A stretch of 15,110 nt of DNA from Candidatus Peribacteraceae bacterium. Lineage in GTDB: Bacteria; Patescibacteriota; Gracilibacteria; Peribacterales; Peribacteraceae. Below, one piece after another: positions 6,753 to 13,861 of this stretch. The notes under the pieces were generated by a model, which was not told the DNA's origin, made no database searches, and worked only from the letters and a program-made list of their open reading frames with translations. Location of the stretch: the NCBI GenBank assembly GCA_028717505.1, contig JAQUNQ010000018.1:1-15110 (forward strand), in the 5' to 3' direction. Every line of letters starts with the position of its first letter. The first letter of the stretch is position 1. Position numbers and translations under genes: made by a program.

Positions 6753-8198
6753 TCATGTGCTGCGATCTTCCGGCGAGGGATCGGTCTGCAGACGGAGTGT
6801 CCTCACCTCCTTCTCTCCTTCCTCGAGGGACCAGAGGAGACCGTCGCTCCCTTGTGGGAGGAAGGGGGAGGGTGCTCTCAGGAGGCTCGGGGTCTCCCTG
6901 CCGAAGAAGAGCTGTATCGCCGGGAGATGGAGGAACCCTCCGGCGGTGATGCGGGGGGAGAGGAGGGAAGACGACATGGGAAGTGTGAGGAGAGACTCTT
7001 CCTCCCGTGTGATCTGCTTCACCGCTTCAGGAGCATTGCTGAGGAGGATCATCGTTCCTTTCATGGCAGTCGTGAAGCTTGCGTCGTCGCCTCCTGCCGT
7101 CGTGCGGATCTGCCATCCGTTCAACATATCTGTCGTCTCATGGAGGAGGTTCGTGTCGACGCGGATGTTCCGCGAAGTGAAGCGACCCTTGTCGAAGGAG
7201 CGCGTGACGATTTTCGTTGTTTTCAGGCTGCTCGCGAAAGAGGAGTGGATGCGCTCGATGAGGTGCGGGAGATCGGTTTCCTCTCTCACAGTGCCTTCAA
7301 TGAGGAAGACGGTGTTCCCGGAGGCGGTCCTCCCGAGATGGAGGGTGGACGTCGGCGCGAGGAGGGGGAGGAGGTCTTCCCGGAAGCTCACATCCTCCCC
7401 GAAGAGGGAAGAGATGATGGTGATGAGAGAGCTCTCTGCTGTGAGCGCCCGTGCGCGACCAAGCGTTTCGGTCATATCCTTCCAGCGTTCCCCGATCCGG
7501 GAGGCTGTGAGGGAGAGGAAAGTTGCCGGGAACGGGAGGCGCAGGCGTGGGGTGATGGGCTCCTCACTCTTCTGTGATGAGCCGAAGAGATCGATGCGCA
7601 TGTCTCCGTTTCCTGCTGTTGTGATACCGAAGTGGGTGACGCCGGAGAGGAGTGCCGCCTGCAGGAGGTGATCCCCAAGAGAGGTGGGGGGAGGGAGGGG
7701 CTCTGCCACGAGGTACGTCCATGTGGTGTCATGTTCCCTCAGTGCGGAGAGTGCGGAGAAAGTAGCGCTCTTCCCCAAGCGGTTCTCTGTGGCTGTGAGG
7801 AGCGGATAGACCTTCTGCGTGGAAGAACCGACGGCAAAGGGGCCGAGGTCCTTCCACCACCAGCGGTCCTCTGCCGCGGGAGTCGGTCCGTCACTTCGTC
7901 GATGGAAGATGACTGTTCCGTGTTCCCGCCCGGGGAGATCCACGAGTGCCACGAGGTCGTTTTCGCTCGTCACGGGGAGGGGAGTGGTGAGCGGCAGCCA
8001 CAGGGCGAAACGCTCCAGCGTTGCCTGCTCCGTGTGCGAGAAGAGCGCGACGGTTTCCTGCGCGGGGAGGTAGTCCTCCGCCTTCCGCGTGTAGGCTTCC
8101 ATCGAGCGCATCGTGATGATGACAAGGATGAGGAGACAGGCGCTTCCAAGGAGGGCCAATGTCACGATGCCGATAGCACGGAGGAGGCAGTGCTTCAC
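6753..8198 (-). CDS. Single-TM exported protein of unknown function (DUF3352-like design)
   Basis: I do not recognise a characterised family. From GTG 8198 the protein has 481 residues: a short N-terminus, one hydrophobic helix (about 6-29, GIVTLALLGSACLLILVIIT), then a long extracytoplasmic part with no Cys. After the helix, YLPAQETVALFSHTEQATLERFALWLP resembles the opening of DUF3352-type proteins ('lPadt..y...'), which pair an N-terminal TM helix with repeated alpha/beta segments; that link is weak. Segments such as TVFLIEGTV and GGFLHLPAIQLFF look like strands of repeated domains. The frame is open back to TTG 8252, but a TACAAT box (8214-8219) favours the start at 8198. Its stop lies 54 nt before secF, so it probably heads the secF-tig group and may act in envelope biogenesis. 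Confidence 0.7.
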   Translation of the reverse strand: MKHCLLRAIGIVTLALLGSACLLILVIITMRSMEAYTRKAEDYLPAQETVALFSHTEQATLERFALWLPLTTPLPVTSENDLVALVDLPGREHGTVIFHRRSDGPTPAAEDRWWWKDLGPFAVGSSTQKVYPLLTATENRLGKSATFSALSALREHDTTWTYLVAEPLPPPTSLGDHLLQAALLSGVTHFGITTAGNGDMRIDLFGSSQKSEEPITPRLRLPFPATFLSLTASRIGERWKDMTETLGRARALTAESSLITIISSLFGEDVSFREDLLPLLAPTSTLHLGRTASGNTVFLIEGTVREETDLPHLIERIHSSFASSLKTTKIVTRSFDKGRFTSRNIRVDTNLLHETTDMLNGWQIRTTAGGDDASFTTAMKGTMILLSNAPEAVKQITREEESLLTLPMSSSLLSPRITAGGFLHLPAIQLFFGRETPSLLRAPSPFLPQGSDGLLWSLEEGEKEVRTLRLQTDPSPEDRST

Positions 8199-8213
8199 AG
8201 GGAGGTCACGCGC

Positions 8214-8219
8214 ATTGTA
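8214..8219 (-). promoter_or_regulatory. Possible -10 box for the gene upstream of secF
   Basis: TACAAT on the minus strand ends 15 nt before the preferred GTG start at 8198. No -35 at normal spacing is evident, so the call is weak. It would be divergent from the ncRNA promoter at 8299-8327. Confidence 0.3.
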
Positions 8220-8298
8220 GCGATTGACGCAGGAAAGTCCTTCTGTGTACAAAAAATGTATTCATAAAACAATCTTAGCGTTGGTCTACTGGAAATGG

Positions 8299-8327
8299 TT
8301 GCCGGGGATAACTCCCCTACGTACAAT
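8299..8327 (+). promoter_or_regulatory. Sigma70-type promoter of a candidate ncRNA
   Basis: TTGCCG (8299-8304) and TACAAT (8322-8327) are exactly 17 bp apart. The expected transcription start (8333-8335) coincides with the first base of a perfect 7-bp hairpin at 8333-8352. Confidence 0.6.
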
Positions 8328-8332
8328 GCCAT

Positions 8333-8770
8333 GATTTGCCTCGAAGCAAATCTCAACACCCACACAGACAGGAGGGAACTCCGCCCCGGGGCGTTTCCTC
8401 CCCCCTCACATCCAGAGATCCTTCACACATCGGTACATGAACGAAGCAGGGAGGGTGATGGCCACGCGACGTGTGGCTAGCACTCTCTCTGCTCTGCGAA
8501 GCCGTGTCGTGGATGGGAGGTTGCTCCACGACATGCTCCCCCCTCCTCCCCAGTGTTCCTCCCGCGCATGCGGGGCCTCTAAGTGAACCGTTCCGGGGAA
8601 CTCGTCAGGTTGCGAGAATAAACAAGAAACCGGAGCAAGGCAGAGAAACGAGAGCACCTCCTCTCACGTCTTCCCATCATTCGGCTCAGTCACCCATAGC
8701 GCGTGACCGATAGCCCGGGAAGCGACACACATACAAAAAAGACCAGAGGTTACATTCTGGTCTTTTTTGT
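8333..8770 (+). ncRNA. Candidate structured ncRNA, about 430 nt
   Basis: No convincing protein gene lies between 8199 and 8947, yet the plus strand has a promoter, a hairpin-dense body and a strong terminator. Perfect or nested stems lie at 8333-8352 (7 bp), 8371-8401 (ggagg/cctcc around cgccccggggcg), 8461-8477, 8505-8533 (9 bp), 8561-8574, 8590-8601 and 8670-8722 (three nested stems: cttccc/gggaag, ggct/agcc, gtcac/gtgac). Length and design fit a housekeeping RNA. RNase P RNA is the nearest known candidate: ggagggaactccgccc (8371) partly resembles its CR-I, agggtga occurs at 8451, and ccggagcaaggc (8630-8641) matches a stretch I recall from the E. coli RNA, in the same order. The universal 3' ACAGAA-CCGGCUUA element is not found, so the class remains open. 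Confidence 0.5.
8733..8770 (+). terminator. Perfect 15-bp intrinsic terminator
   Basis: acaaaaaagaccaga (8733-8747) pairs with tctggtcttttttgt (8756-8770) around an 8-nt loop. The A6/T6 ends make it bidirectional in form. Only the plus-strand unit starting at 8333 leads into it, because the next plus-strand gene begins downstream. Confidence 0.85.
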
Positions 8771-8789
8771 CGAGGAAAGGAGTGGCTCC

Positions 8790-8809
8790 AGTCCCGCAGC
8801 TGCGGGACT
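8790..8809. repeat. Perfect 20-nt palindrome upstream of the HTH gene
   Basis: agtcccgcagctgcgggact has 10-bp arms and no spacer. It lies 20 nt after the terminator and about 140 nt before the next gene. A T6 run follows 14 nt later (8824-8829), so it could be a second terminator or an operator for the HTH-like protein. The core cagctgcggg also occurs at 4431-4440. Confidence 0.6.
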
Positions 8810-8947
8810 TTGGCATGGTTATTTTTTGACTCTTCGTGCGGAAAAGGTTGGGGCGAGGGAAATCGCGGGCAGAGTTGTCTTATGCTGTCGCAAGAGCGTG
8901 AAAAATCATGGAAATAGGTGTGTCTCTATCCTATGCTTTTCCTCCCT

Positions 8948-10321
8948 ATGTTGATGCAACCGCGGGATGACGGCTCTTCCATTCAAGCGGGTCCTGCGGA
9001 GCGCGCACATGAAGAGGGCATGCAGAGCGTGTTTGAAATGGGTCCCGCGGAACTCTTGGCGCTGGTGGATCGGTGGATAGATTCGGGGAATAGCATTGCT
9101 CTCGCGAAGGAAATGGAATGCCGACATGGTCTCTCTCTTCCCCTTCTGCAGCAGTCGGCGCGGGAACGCCCGAGACTGGTGACGGCCAGTTCTCTGCCGG
9201 AGTGGAACCTTTGGTACCGTAAGAGATACTTGAATTTGCCGGTTCTCCGATCGGAGGGGTCGCGAGATCTCATCATCTCTTCCGTCAACGCTTCCTTGCG
9301 AGTTGCCGCGACAGATGATGTGCCGGCGACTGTGGAGGAGACGCACAGTGCTGCAGTGGCTGTCATTTCAGCGGGACAGGCGGGGAATGACGCCGCTCCA
9401 TCGGCGCAACCGCAAGAGCCGGAAGCGATTGCGGAACATCATGAGGGGGCATCGGCAGGCGCAGTGGAGCCGGTTAATCGGAGGGCACATTATGGTATGG
9501 CCAGAGCGGATAGACTCAGGCGACAGGCGGCGGAACGTCATGAGCAGAGTCTGGTTGCGCATGTTGCCGTCGTTTGCCTGATGAAGGTACATGCCTTGGG
9601 AGCAAAGGAGGCATGCGATGTGTTGCGGCTGAGCTCCTCTGCATTCGGCGACCACTGGAAGGAGTGCGAAGGGCAAAAGGTGGATTCTGCTGCCGTTGAG
9701 GCGTTTGTCCGCCAGAATCTCAATCGAGAGAAGCTTCGGCGCATCCTTGTCGAGCGACAGAGGCAACGGGAAGAGGCTGAGCAGGCGGCATACGACAAGG
9801 AGATGAAGGAATGGGGTTTGTTCCTTGCCATGCAGCAGCTGAGGAATGGGCAGAGACTCACCATCCTTCAGGCAAGCGCGAGACTGAAGATCACTCCATC
9901 GAGGTACAGCCATCTTCTCGAGTGCTTCGGCTCCCGCGAGGATCCGCCCGCAGATGCATTGGAGCAGAGAAACATTCTCCTCGTGACAGTGGGGAACGTG
10001 CCACTGCCGGATGAGGCGCCGGCGGATGGTGCAAACCCGATGAGCTTATTCGAGTACATCCAACGGCACGGGACTGACGAAGGGTATGAACCCCGCTCGT
10101 CGGCTCTGGATGAGACGAATGAATACGTGCCGACGGACGCACCTCCCGGGTCGAGGAGAAGAATCGAAGTATTCGCCGACAGAGTGAAACGTGGGTTGCC
10201 GCTGTCGCATCCGCAGGACTGGCAGGGATATGAGCCGCCGGACGCCGGAAGTCCGCCACCAAGCAATTTGATTCATCCCATGAGCAATGTCGATGTGGCC
10301 GGTGAGGGGGTGGTATCGTGA
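8948..10321 (+). CDS. Unknown protein with several helix-turn-helix-like segments
   Basis: I do not recognise the family. From ATG 8948 there are 457 residues, soluble and charged, with no signal peptide or TM helix. Three segments look like helix-turn-helix units: about 37-72 (ELLALVDRWIDSGNSIALAK, then ECRHGLSLPLLQQSAR), 202-240 (VCLMKVHALGAKEACDVLRL, then SSSAFGDHWKEC) and 288-326 (NGQRLTILQASARLKITPSR, then YSHLLECF). An Ala/Glu-rich linker (121-176) separates the first from the rest. A strongly charged helix follows the second (REKLRRILVERQRQREEAEQ). The tail after ~350 is Pro-rich and probably disordered. It is likely a DNA-binding or sigma-like regulator, but that is inference. Start is uncertain: GTG 8918 and ATG 8933 are in frame; 8948 is preferred because a TATGCT box ends 9 nt before it. 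Confidence 0.68.
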   Translation: MLMQPRDDGSSIQAGPAERAHEEGMQSVFEMGPAELLALVDRWIDSGNSIALAKEMECRHGLSLPLLQQSARERPRLVTASSLPEWNLWYRKRYLNLPVLRSEGSRDLIISSVNASLRVAATDDVPATVEETHSAAVAVISAGQAGNDAAPSAQPQEPEAIAEHHEGASAGAVEPVNRRAHYGMARADRLRRQAAERHEQSLVAHVAVVCLMKVHALGAKEACDVLRLSSSAFGDHWKECEGQKVDSAAVEAFVRQNLNREKLRRILVERQRQREEAEQAAYDKEMKEWGLFLAMQQLRNGQRLTILQASARLKITPSRYSHLLECFGSREDPPADALEQRNILLVTVGNVPLPDEAPADGANPMSLFEYIQRHGTDEGYEPRSSALDETNEYVPTDAPPGSRRRIEVFADRVKRGLPLSHPQDWQGYEPPDAGSPPPSNLIHPMSNVDVAGEGVVS

Positions 10322-10489
10322 CTGGCGAATCGAAGAGCGGCTACTCTGCCATTGGCTTCCATAGGGGGGAAGGATACGCAAAGCACGCTAACAGCAATTC
10401 GCGGTGTTCCGGAGGAGCGGGCATGGGGATGTGCATGGTTTCGAAAAAAAAGCTTCTGCTGGATCAAAAACCTGTGTGAGGGAAAGTCT
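10322..10489. other. Gap between convergent genes, weak terminator signal
   Basis: I see no gene here. On the minus strand an unbroken T8 (10451-10444) lies about 40 nt beyond the stop of the last Cys-rich gene and is preceded only by a weak 3-bp stem (AGC/GCT). It may end that operon. Confidence 0.3.
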
Positions 10490-12154
10490 TCAGTATATCT
10501 CCTTCACGTAACATTCCTCACAATACACGATCTCGGGGCGCGAAGGCTGGTAGCTTGTAGCTATTGGCTTGCGGCACTTCGCGCAGCTCCGTTTCCAGAG
10601 CTTGCGAGGATTGCGCTGATCAAAGCGATCCATCCGGCGACAGTCAAAGCAGCGGCGAGGCAGCGGGAGAGCGCGGGTGCGATACAAGTCCAGTTCCTGT
10701 GCGATGATTTTGAAGTTCCGTTGGCACTTCTCACAGCGGAGGATCTTCCCCACGATATCATCCTTCACGTCCCCGATGCGATCCGGAACGCTATCCAGCG
10801 TTTCCTTTCCCTCCGTCCGAGGCAGGTTGTCTTCCCACGGCCAGTGTTTTCGGAGGGCCTCTTCCTTCGTATGGGGGTACCACCACTGCGCGGTCGATTC
10901 GTTGTAGCCGCTCGCACAGAGCTCCATTGGGAAGAATTCACCGTACTCTCCGTCGGCAGTCATCTTCTCGATGATCTTCGCTCGCAGTGCGTGGTACTCG
11001 CTCTCCGTGTACTGCTTGTTCAAGATGCAGAACTTCCCGCGCTGCAGCCCCACGCACCCGAAGCAATCCGTCGTCCCCCCGAAGCAGTACATGCAGTATC
11101 GCAGTCTCGTGGCGCTCTCCATGCAGCAGGCGCAGAATGCGAGGTCATAACTGTTGTAGCCGATGGAGAGGCAGTCGTAACAGAGTTCGATCCCGATGCC
11201 GAACTGGAAGATGTCGCGGCAGTACTTCACGCCGAGCTGCAGCTGGCTGCAGAGCCGCGAGTGTTCGATGTCGCTGCAATCGAAGCATTGCTGCGCATCG
11301 CGTGCCCGGTAGAGATAGTTGCCCGTGGAGTCCTCCGTCATCTCGGTTTGCAGGCACTTCCAGTGGTGCTTGAGCTGCATCTCCCGGAACTTCTTCAAGA
11401 GGGCTTGCGTCATCGACCACGAGCCCGTCGACACCTCCCGCAGGCGGCTCCTGTATTCCTCGGGGGACAGTTGCTCATTGAGGAAGCAGTGCTTCTTGTT
11501 GCGCAGGCCCACGCAGAGGAAGCATTCGCTGCACCCGATGCAGTCGCGGAGGAAGCGGCTCTCGGAGCAGTTCTGGCAATCCTGGCACCACGAGAGTCCG
11601 TAACATCCGACCACGTCCACACACTCGTAGCACAGTTCCGATTCGTGGCAGTAGTGCACATCCATGCAGTTCTTGCTCTTCTTTACGCCATAGCCGTAGT
11701 AGCAGTCCTCGCAGAGCGAGGTGTGGAAGACGAGATAGCAATTCTTGCTGTGTCCCGTCTGGTGCGTGTAGTCGCAGTTTTCGAGCACCGTATCGTTCGT
11801 CGTGCAGGCGTAGGGCACGGCCATCTCGAGCTCGTGGAGCTGCGCGAAGAACGGGCGCTGCGGATCGTAGTCGCGTCCGTAGGAGAGGGGATCCCACGTG
11901 TCGCTCCACCAGCAGTTCAAGCAATACTGCGTCTTGGCGCGGGGATTACGCGGTTCGAATTGCGAGATCACGCTCTTCTTGCAGAGCGCGCACTGGCCCG
12001 GGTACAGGTACCGCTCGGTGTACCACGCCATCCGCCGCATCTCGCGGCACGGCGGGCACCACGTGGGAGCGGGAACATGCAGCTGAGCGTAGAATTCCGT
12101 GTCGTCCGAAGTGATGTCGAAGGCTTGGCCGCATTGCTTGCAGGGCTTTTGCAT
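10490..12154 (-). CDS. Cys-rich multi-zinc-ribbon protein, copy 1
   Basis: Function unknown. It has 554 residues with 50 cysteines, mostly as CxxC pairs, and no signal peptide or TM helix, so it is probably a cytoplasmic metal-binding (zinc) protein. N-terminal double zinc ribbon: C5/C8 with C33/C36, then C55/C58 with C78/C81. Two Cys-rich modules follow (about 117-234 and 275-387), each closing in a similar sequence, CVGLRNKKHCFLNEQLSPEEY and CVGLQRGKFCILNKQYTESEY. A linker has GEYGEFFP and SGYNES. The C-terminal double ribbon repeats the N-terminal pattern: C474/C477 with C502/C505, C524/C527 with C545/C548. It is the last gene of the operon, 6 nt after copy 2, and the only complete copy with both ribbons intact. 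Similar proteins are, from memory, common unannotated families in CPR genomes. Confidence 0.85.
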   Translation of the reverse strand: MQKPCKQCGQAFDITSDDTEFYAQLHVPAPTWCPPCREMRRMAWYTERYLYPGQCALCKKSVISQFEPRNPRAKTQYCLNCWWSDTWDPLSYGRDYDPQRPFFAQLHELEMAVPYACTTNDTVLENCDYTHQTGHSKNCYLVFHTSLCEDCYYGYGVKKSKNCMDVHYCHESELCYECVDVVGCYGLSWCQDCQNCSESRFLRDCIGCSECFLCVGLRNKKHCFLNEQLSPEEYRSRLREVSTGSWSMTQALLKKFREMQLKHHWKCLQTEMTEDSTGNYLYRARDAQQCFDCSDIEHSRLCSQLQLGVKYCRDIFQFGIGIELCYDCLSIGYNSYDLAFCACCMESATRLRYCMYCFGGTTDCFGCVGLQRGKFCILNKQYTESEYHALRAKIIEKMTADGEYGEFFPMELCASGYNESTAQWWYPHTKEEALRKHWPWEDNLPRTEGKETLDSVPDRIGDVKDDIVGKILRCEKCQRNFKIIAQELDLYRTRALPLPRRCFDCRRMDRFDQRNPRKLWKRSCAKCRKPIATSYQPSRPEIVYCEECYVKEIY

Positions 12155-12160
12155 GAGAGG

Positions 12161-12174
12161 TCAGTATACCTCCT
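12161..12174 (-). promoter_or_regulatory. TATACT at the stop of copy 2, 8 nt before copy 1
   Basis: The codons for the last Val-Tyr and the stop (gta tac tga) create TATACT, which ends 8 nt before the copy 1 ATG, the spacing of a leaderless promoter. The same codons give ggagg 14 nt before the ATG, too far for a normal Shine-Dalgarno. Both could be side effects of the conserved KEVY ending, since copy 1 also ends this way without a paralogue after it. Confidence 0.25.
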
Positions 12175-13855
12175 TCAAATAACACTCCTCGCAGTGAATA
12201 ATCTCTCCTCGGGAGCCTGAGGGCTCCTTGGAGCCTCGAACGGCCGGCCGTTTGGGCGGGTAGATCGATTGCGTCTCCTTCCCGCACTTCATGCAGGTGC
12301 GCTTCCAGAGCGTGCGTCCGTGGCGGCGGCGGAGGCGCATGCGATGGCGCTCCTCCGGATGGTGGCGCGGCAGCGGAAGATTCATGGTTCTGTGAAACTC
12401 CAGCTCTTTCTTCACGATGCGGTACGGCCGCTTGGTCGCTTCGCATTTGATGGCCCAGTTGAGCACATCGTCGGGGATATCCCCGACGCGCTCGGGGAGG
12501 TCCTTGGCATTGATGATCTTCTTCACGTCCGGGATTTCATCGTCGGTCTTCCAGCGGTAGCCGCGCTTCTTCGCCTCCGCTTCCGTGAGCGGGAACCAGT
12601 CGAGGGCCATCGTCTCGTTGTAGGCGAAGGGTGTGAGGGAGAGGGGGAAGAACTCGCCCCATGTGCCATCCTTCTCCATGCCTCCCCTGATCCGCTCCGC
12701 GAGCGCGCGGTACTCATCCTCCGCGTATTCGCGGTTCAGGACGCAGTGCTTCTTCTGCTGGAGGGAAATGCAGCCGAAGCAGTCGTGGCAGGAGAAGCTT
12801 GACTGGCAGTACCGAAGGCCGCTCCCGTGCCAGCAGGCGTTGCAGGAGATGCAGTCGAAGAGCCCCTGGCAGCCGATGGTCTGATACACACGCTCGCTCC
12901 GGTCGTAGCCCATGTAGTCCATGTCCGCCGCGTGGAATGTGTTGTCGATCTGCACGCCGTACGTGATGTCCTCGCAGAGCGTGCTGAAGAAGCAGCGGCG
13001 CACATTCTTGCACTGGACGAGCATGCTCCCCTCGCAGTCCTCGCACTGGATCTGGTAGAAGGCGCGGACGGGGAAGCGCTTCGGCATCTCCTCGCTGAAG
13101 ATGCGCTTCGCTTCCTTCAGGCCGCTCCACGTGTCGAAGTGGAGCGCGGCGAGTCGCCGCTCGTACTCCTCCTTCGTCAGCTGCTCATTGAAGATGCAGT
13201 ACTTTTTGTGGTGTATGTTGCTGCAGAAGCAGCAGTGCATGCAGGCCTTCAGATCGATCGAGAAGGCACAGTCGGAGCAGTCGGCGCAGTGATCCAGGAA
13301 GATGGAGCGGTTGCAGTTCTTGGAAAAGAGACACTCGTACTGGAGTTCGCTCCCATAGATCCAGAGGCAGTCGAGGCAATCCTTGTTCTTGGTGGAGTAG
13401 GCGCCGTAGAGGCAGTCCTCCTCGTAGTGGCTCCCGAAGGTGAGGTAACAGTTCTTGTTGGCGAAGGAATAGTTTGAGTACTCGCTGTTCTCGGTTTGCT
13501 TATTGATGATCGAGAGGCGCGGGACGCGGTCGAGGAGCGCCTTCAGTTGCTCGAAGAACGGGATGTCCTCGCGGTAGGGCTGGCCGAAGTCCAGCGGATT
13601 CCAGCGGTCGGAGAAGAAGCAGTCGTGGCAGTAGACGGGGAAGGGGGCATCTGCCGCGTACATGGAGACGATGTCCTTCTTGCAGAGGCTGCAGGCGCGC
13701 TTCGAAAGGCTGCGCTCATTGCGGTGCGAGCAGCGCAGGAGCGAACGGCAGTCAGGGCATGCTTTCGGAGGAGGGAGCTTGAGTTCTGCGAGGAAGGCGG
13801 TGTCGCGCGGAGTGATCTCGAAGGGGCGGCCACAGTCTCTACATTGAGTGGGCAT
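12161..13855 (-). CDS. Cys-rich multi-zinc-ribbon protein, copy 2
   Basis: This is a paralogue of the neighbouring genes: 564 residues, 42 cysteines, unknown function, predicted cytoplasmic. The N-terminal double ribbon is intact (C5/C8, C33/C36, C55/C58, C76/C79), followed by FPVYCHDCFFSDRWNPLDFG. The two Cys-rich modules (about 117-231 and 268-382) end in the shared pattern, CSNIHHKKYCIFNEQLTKEEY and CISLQQKKHCVLNREYAEDEY. The linker keeps GTWGEFFPLSLTPFAYNET. In the C-terminal ribbon the first knuckle is altered: C471xxT474 and H499xxE502 replace two CxxC pairs, while C521/C524 and C555/C558 remain. Residues 538-550 (AVRGSKEPSGSRG) are an insertion absent from the other copies. Start ATG 13855 lies 6 nt after the stop of copy 3, and TATACT at that stop ends 8 nt before the ATG. 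Confidence 0.85.
   Translation of the reverse strand: MPTQCRDCGRPFEITPRDTAFLAELKLPPPKACPDCRSLLRCSHRNERSLSKRACSLCKKDIVSMYAADAPFPVYCHDCFFSDRWNPLDFGQPYREDIPFFEQLKALLDRVPRLSIINKQTENSEYSNYSFANKNCYLTFGSHYEEDCLYGAYSTKNKDCLDCLWIYGSELQYECLFSKNCNRSIFLDHCADCSDCAFSIDLKACMHCCFCSNIHHKKYCIFNEQLTKEEYERRLAALHFDTWSGLKEAKRIFSEEMPKRFPVRAFYQIQCEDCEGSMLVQCKNVRRCFFSTLCEDITYGVQIDNTFHAADMDYMGYDRSERVYQTIGCQGLFDCISCNACWHGSGLRYCQSSFSCHDCFGCISLQQKKHCVLNREYAEDEYRALAERIRGGMEKDGTWGEFFPLSLTPFAYNETMALDWFPLTEAEAKKRGYRWKTDDEIPDVKKIINAKDLPERVGDIPDDVLNWAIKCEATKRPYRIVKKELEFHRTMNLPLPRHHPEERHRMRLRRRHGRTLWKRTCMKCGKETQSIYPPKRPAVRGSKEPSGSRGEIIHCEECYLKEVY
12205..12252. repeat. Palindromic insertion inside the copy 2 gene
   Basis: The segment encoding the 13 extra residues of copy 2 contains three 6-mers in alternating orientation (ggagcc 12212, ggctcc 12222, ggagcc 12230). 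It abuts a perfect 14-nt palindrome aacggccggccgtt (12239-12252). The insertion keeps the frame (39 nt). It looks like a small palindromic element within a coding sequence. Confidence 0.55.
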
Positions 13856-13861
13856 TGGGCG

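Noticed and set aside
6271..7671. 466-residue plus-strand frame opposite secF and the exported protein
   Set aside because: It is rich in Arg, Ser and Val, spans two real genes on the other strand and has no recognisable motif.
8295..8480. 61-residue plus-strand frame starting near the ncRNA promoter
   Set aside because: It begins between the -35 and -10 boxes, and its internal start codons fall in or next to hairpins. The composition does not look like a protein.
8406..8657. 83-residue minus-strand frame inside the ncRNA region
   Set aside because: It has no promoter or initiation context, odd composition and no family resemblance. It overlaps the hairpins of the plus-strand unit.
10490..10510. 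TATACT at the stop codon of Cys-rich copy 1 as a promoter
   Set aside because: No gene follows at the leaderless spacing. It shows that the TATACT at paralogue ends can arise from the conserved ending Tyr-stop (tac tga) alone.
10352..12220. 622-residue open frame on the plus strand opposite Cys-rich copies 1 and 2
   Set aside because: It is antisense to a clearly conserved protein. It reads as Val/Leu/Ala/Glu/His-rich low-complexity text, as expected from the complement of a GC-rich coding strand.
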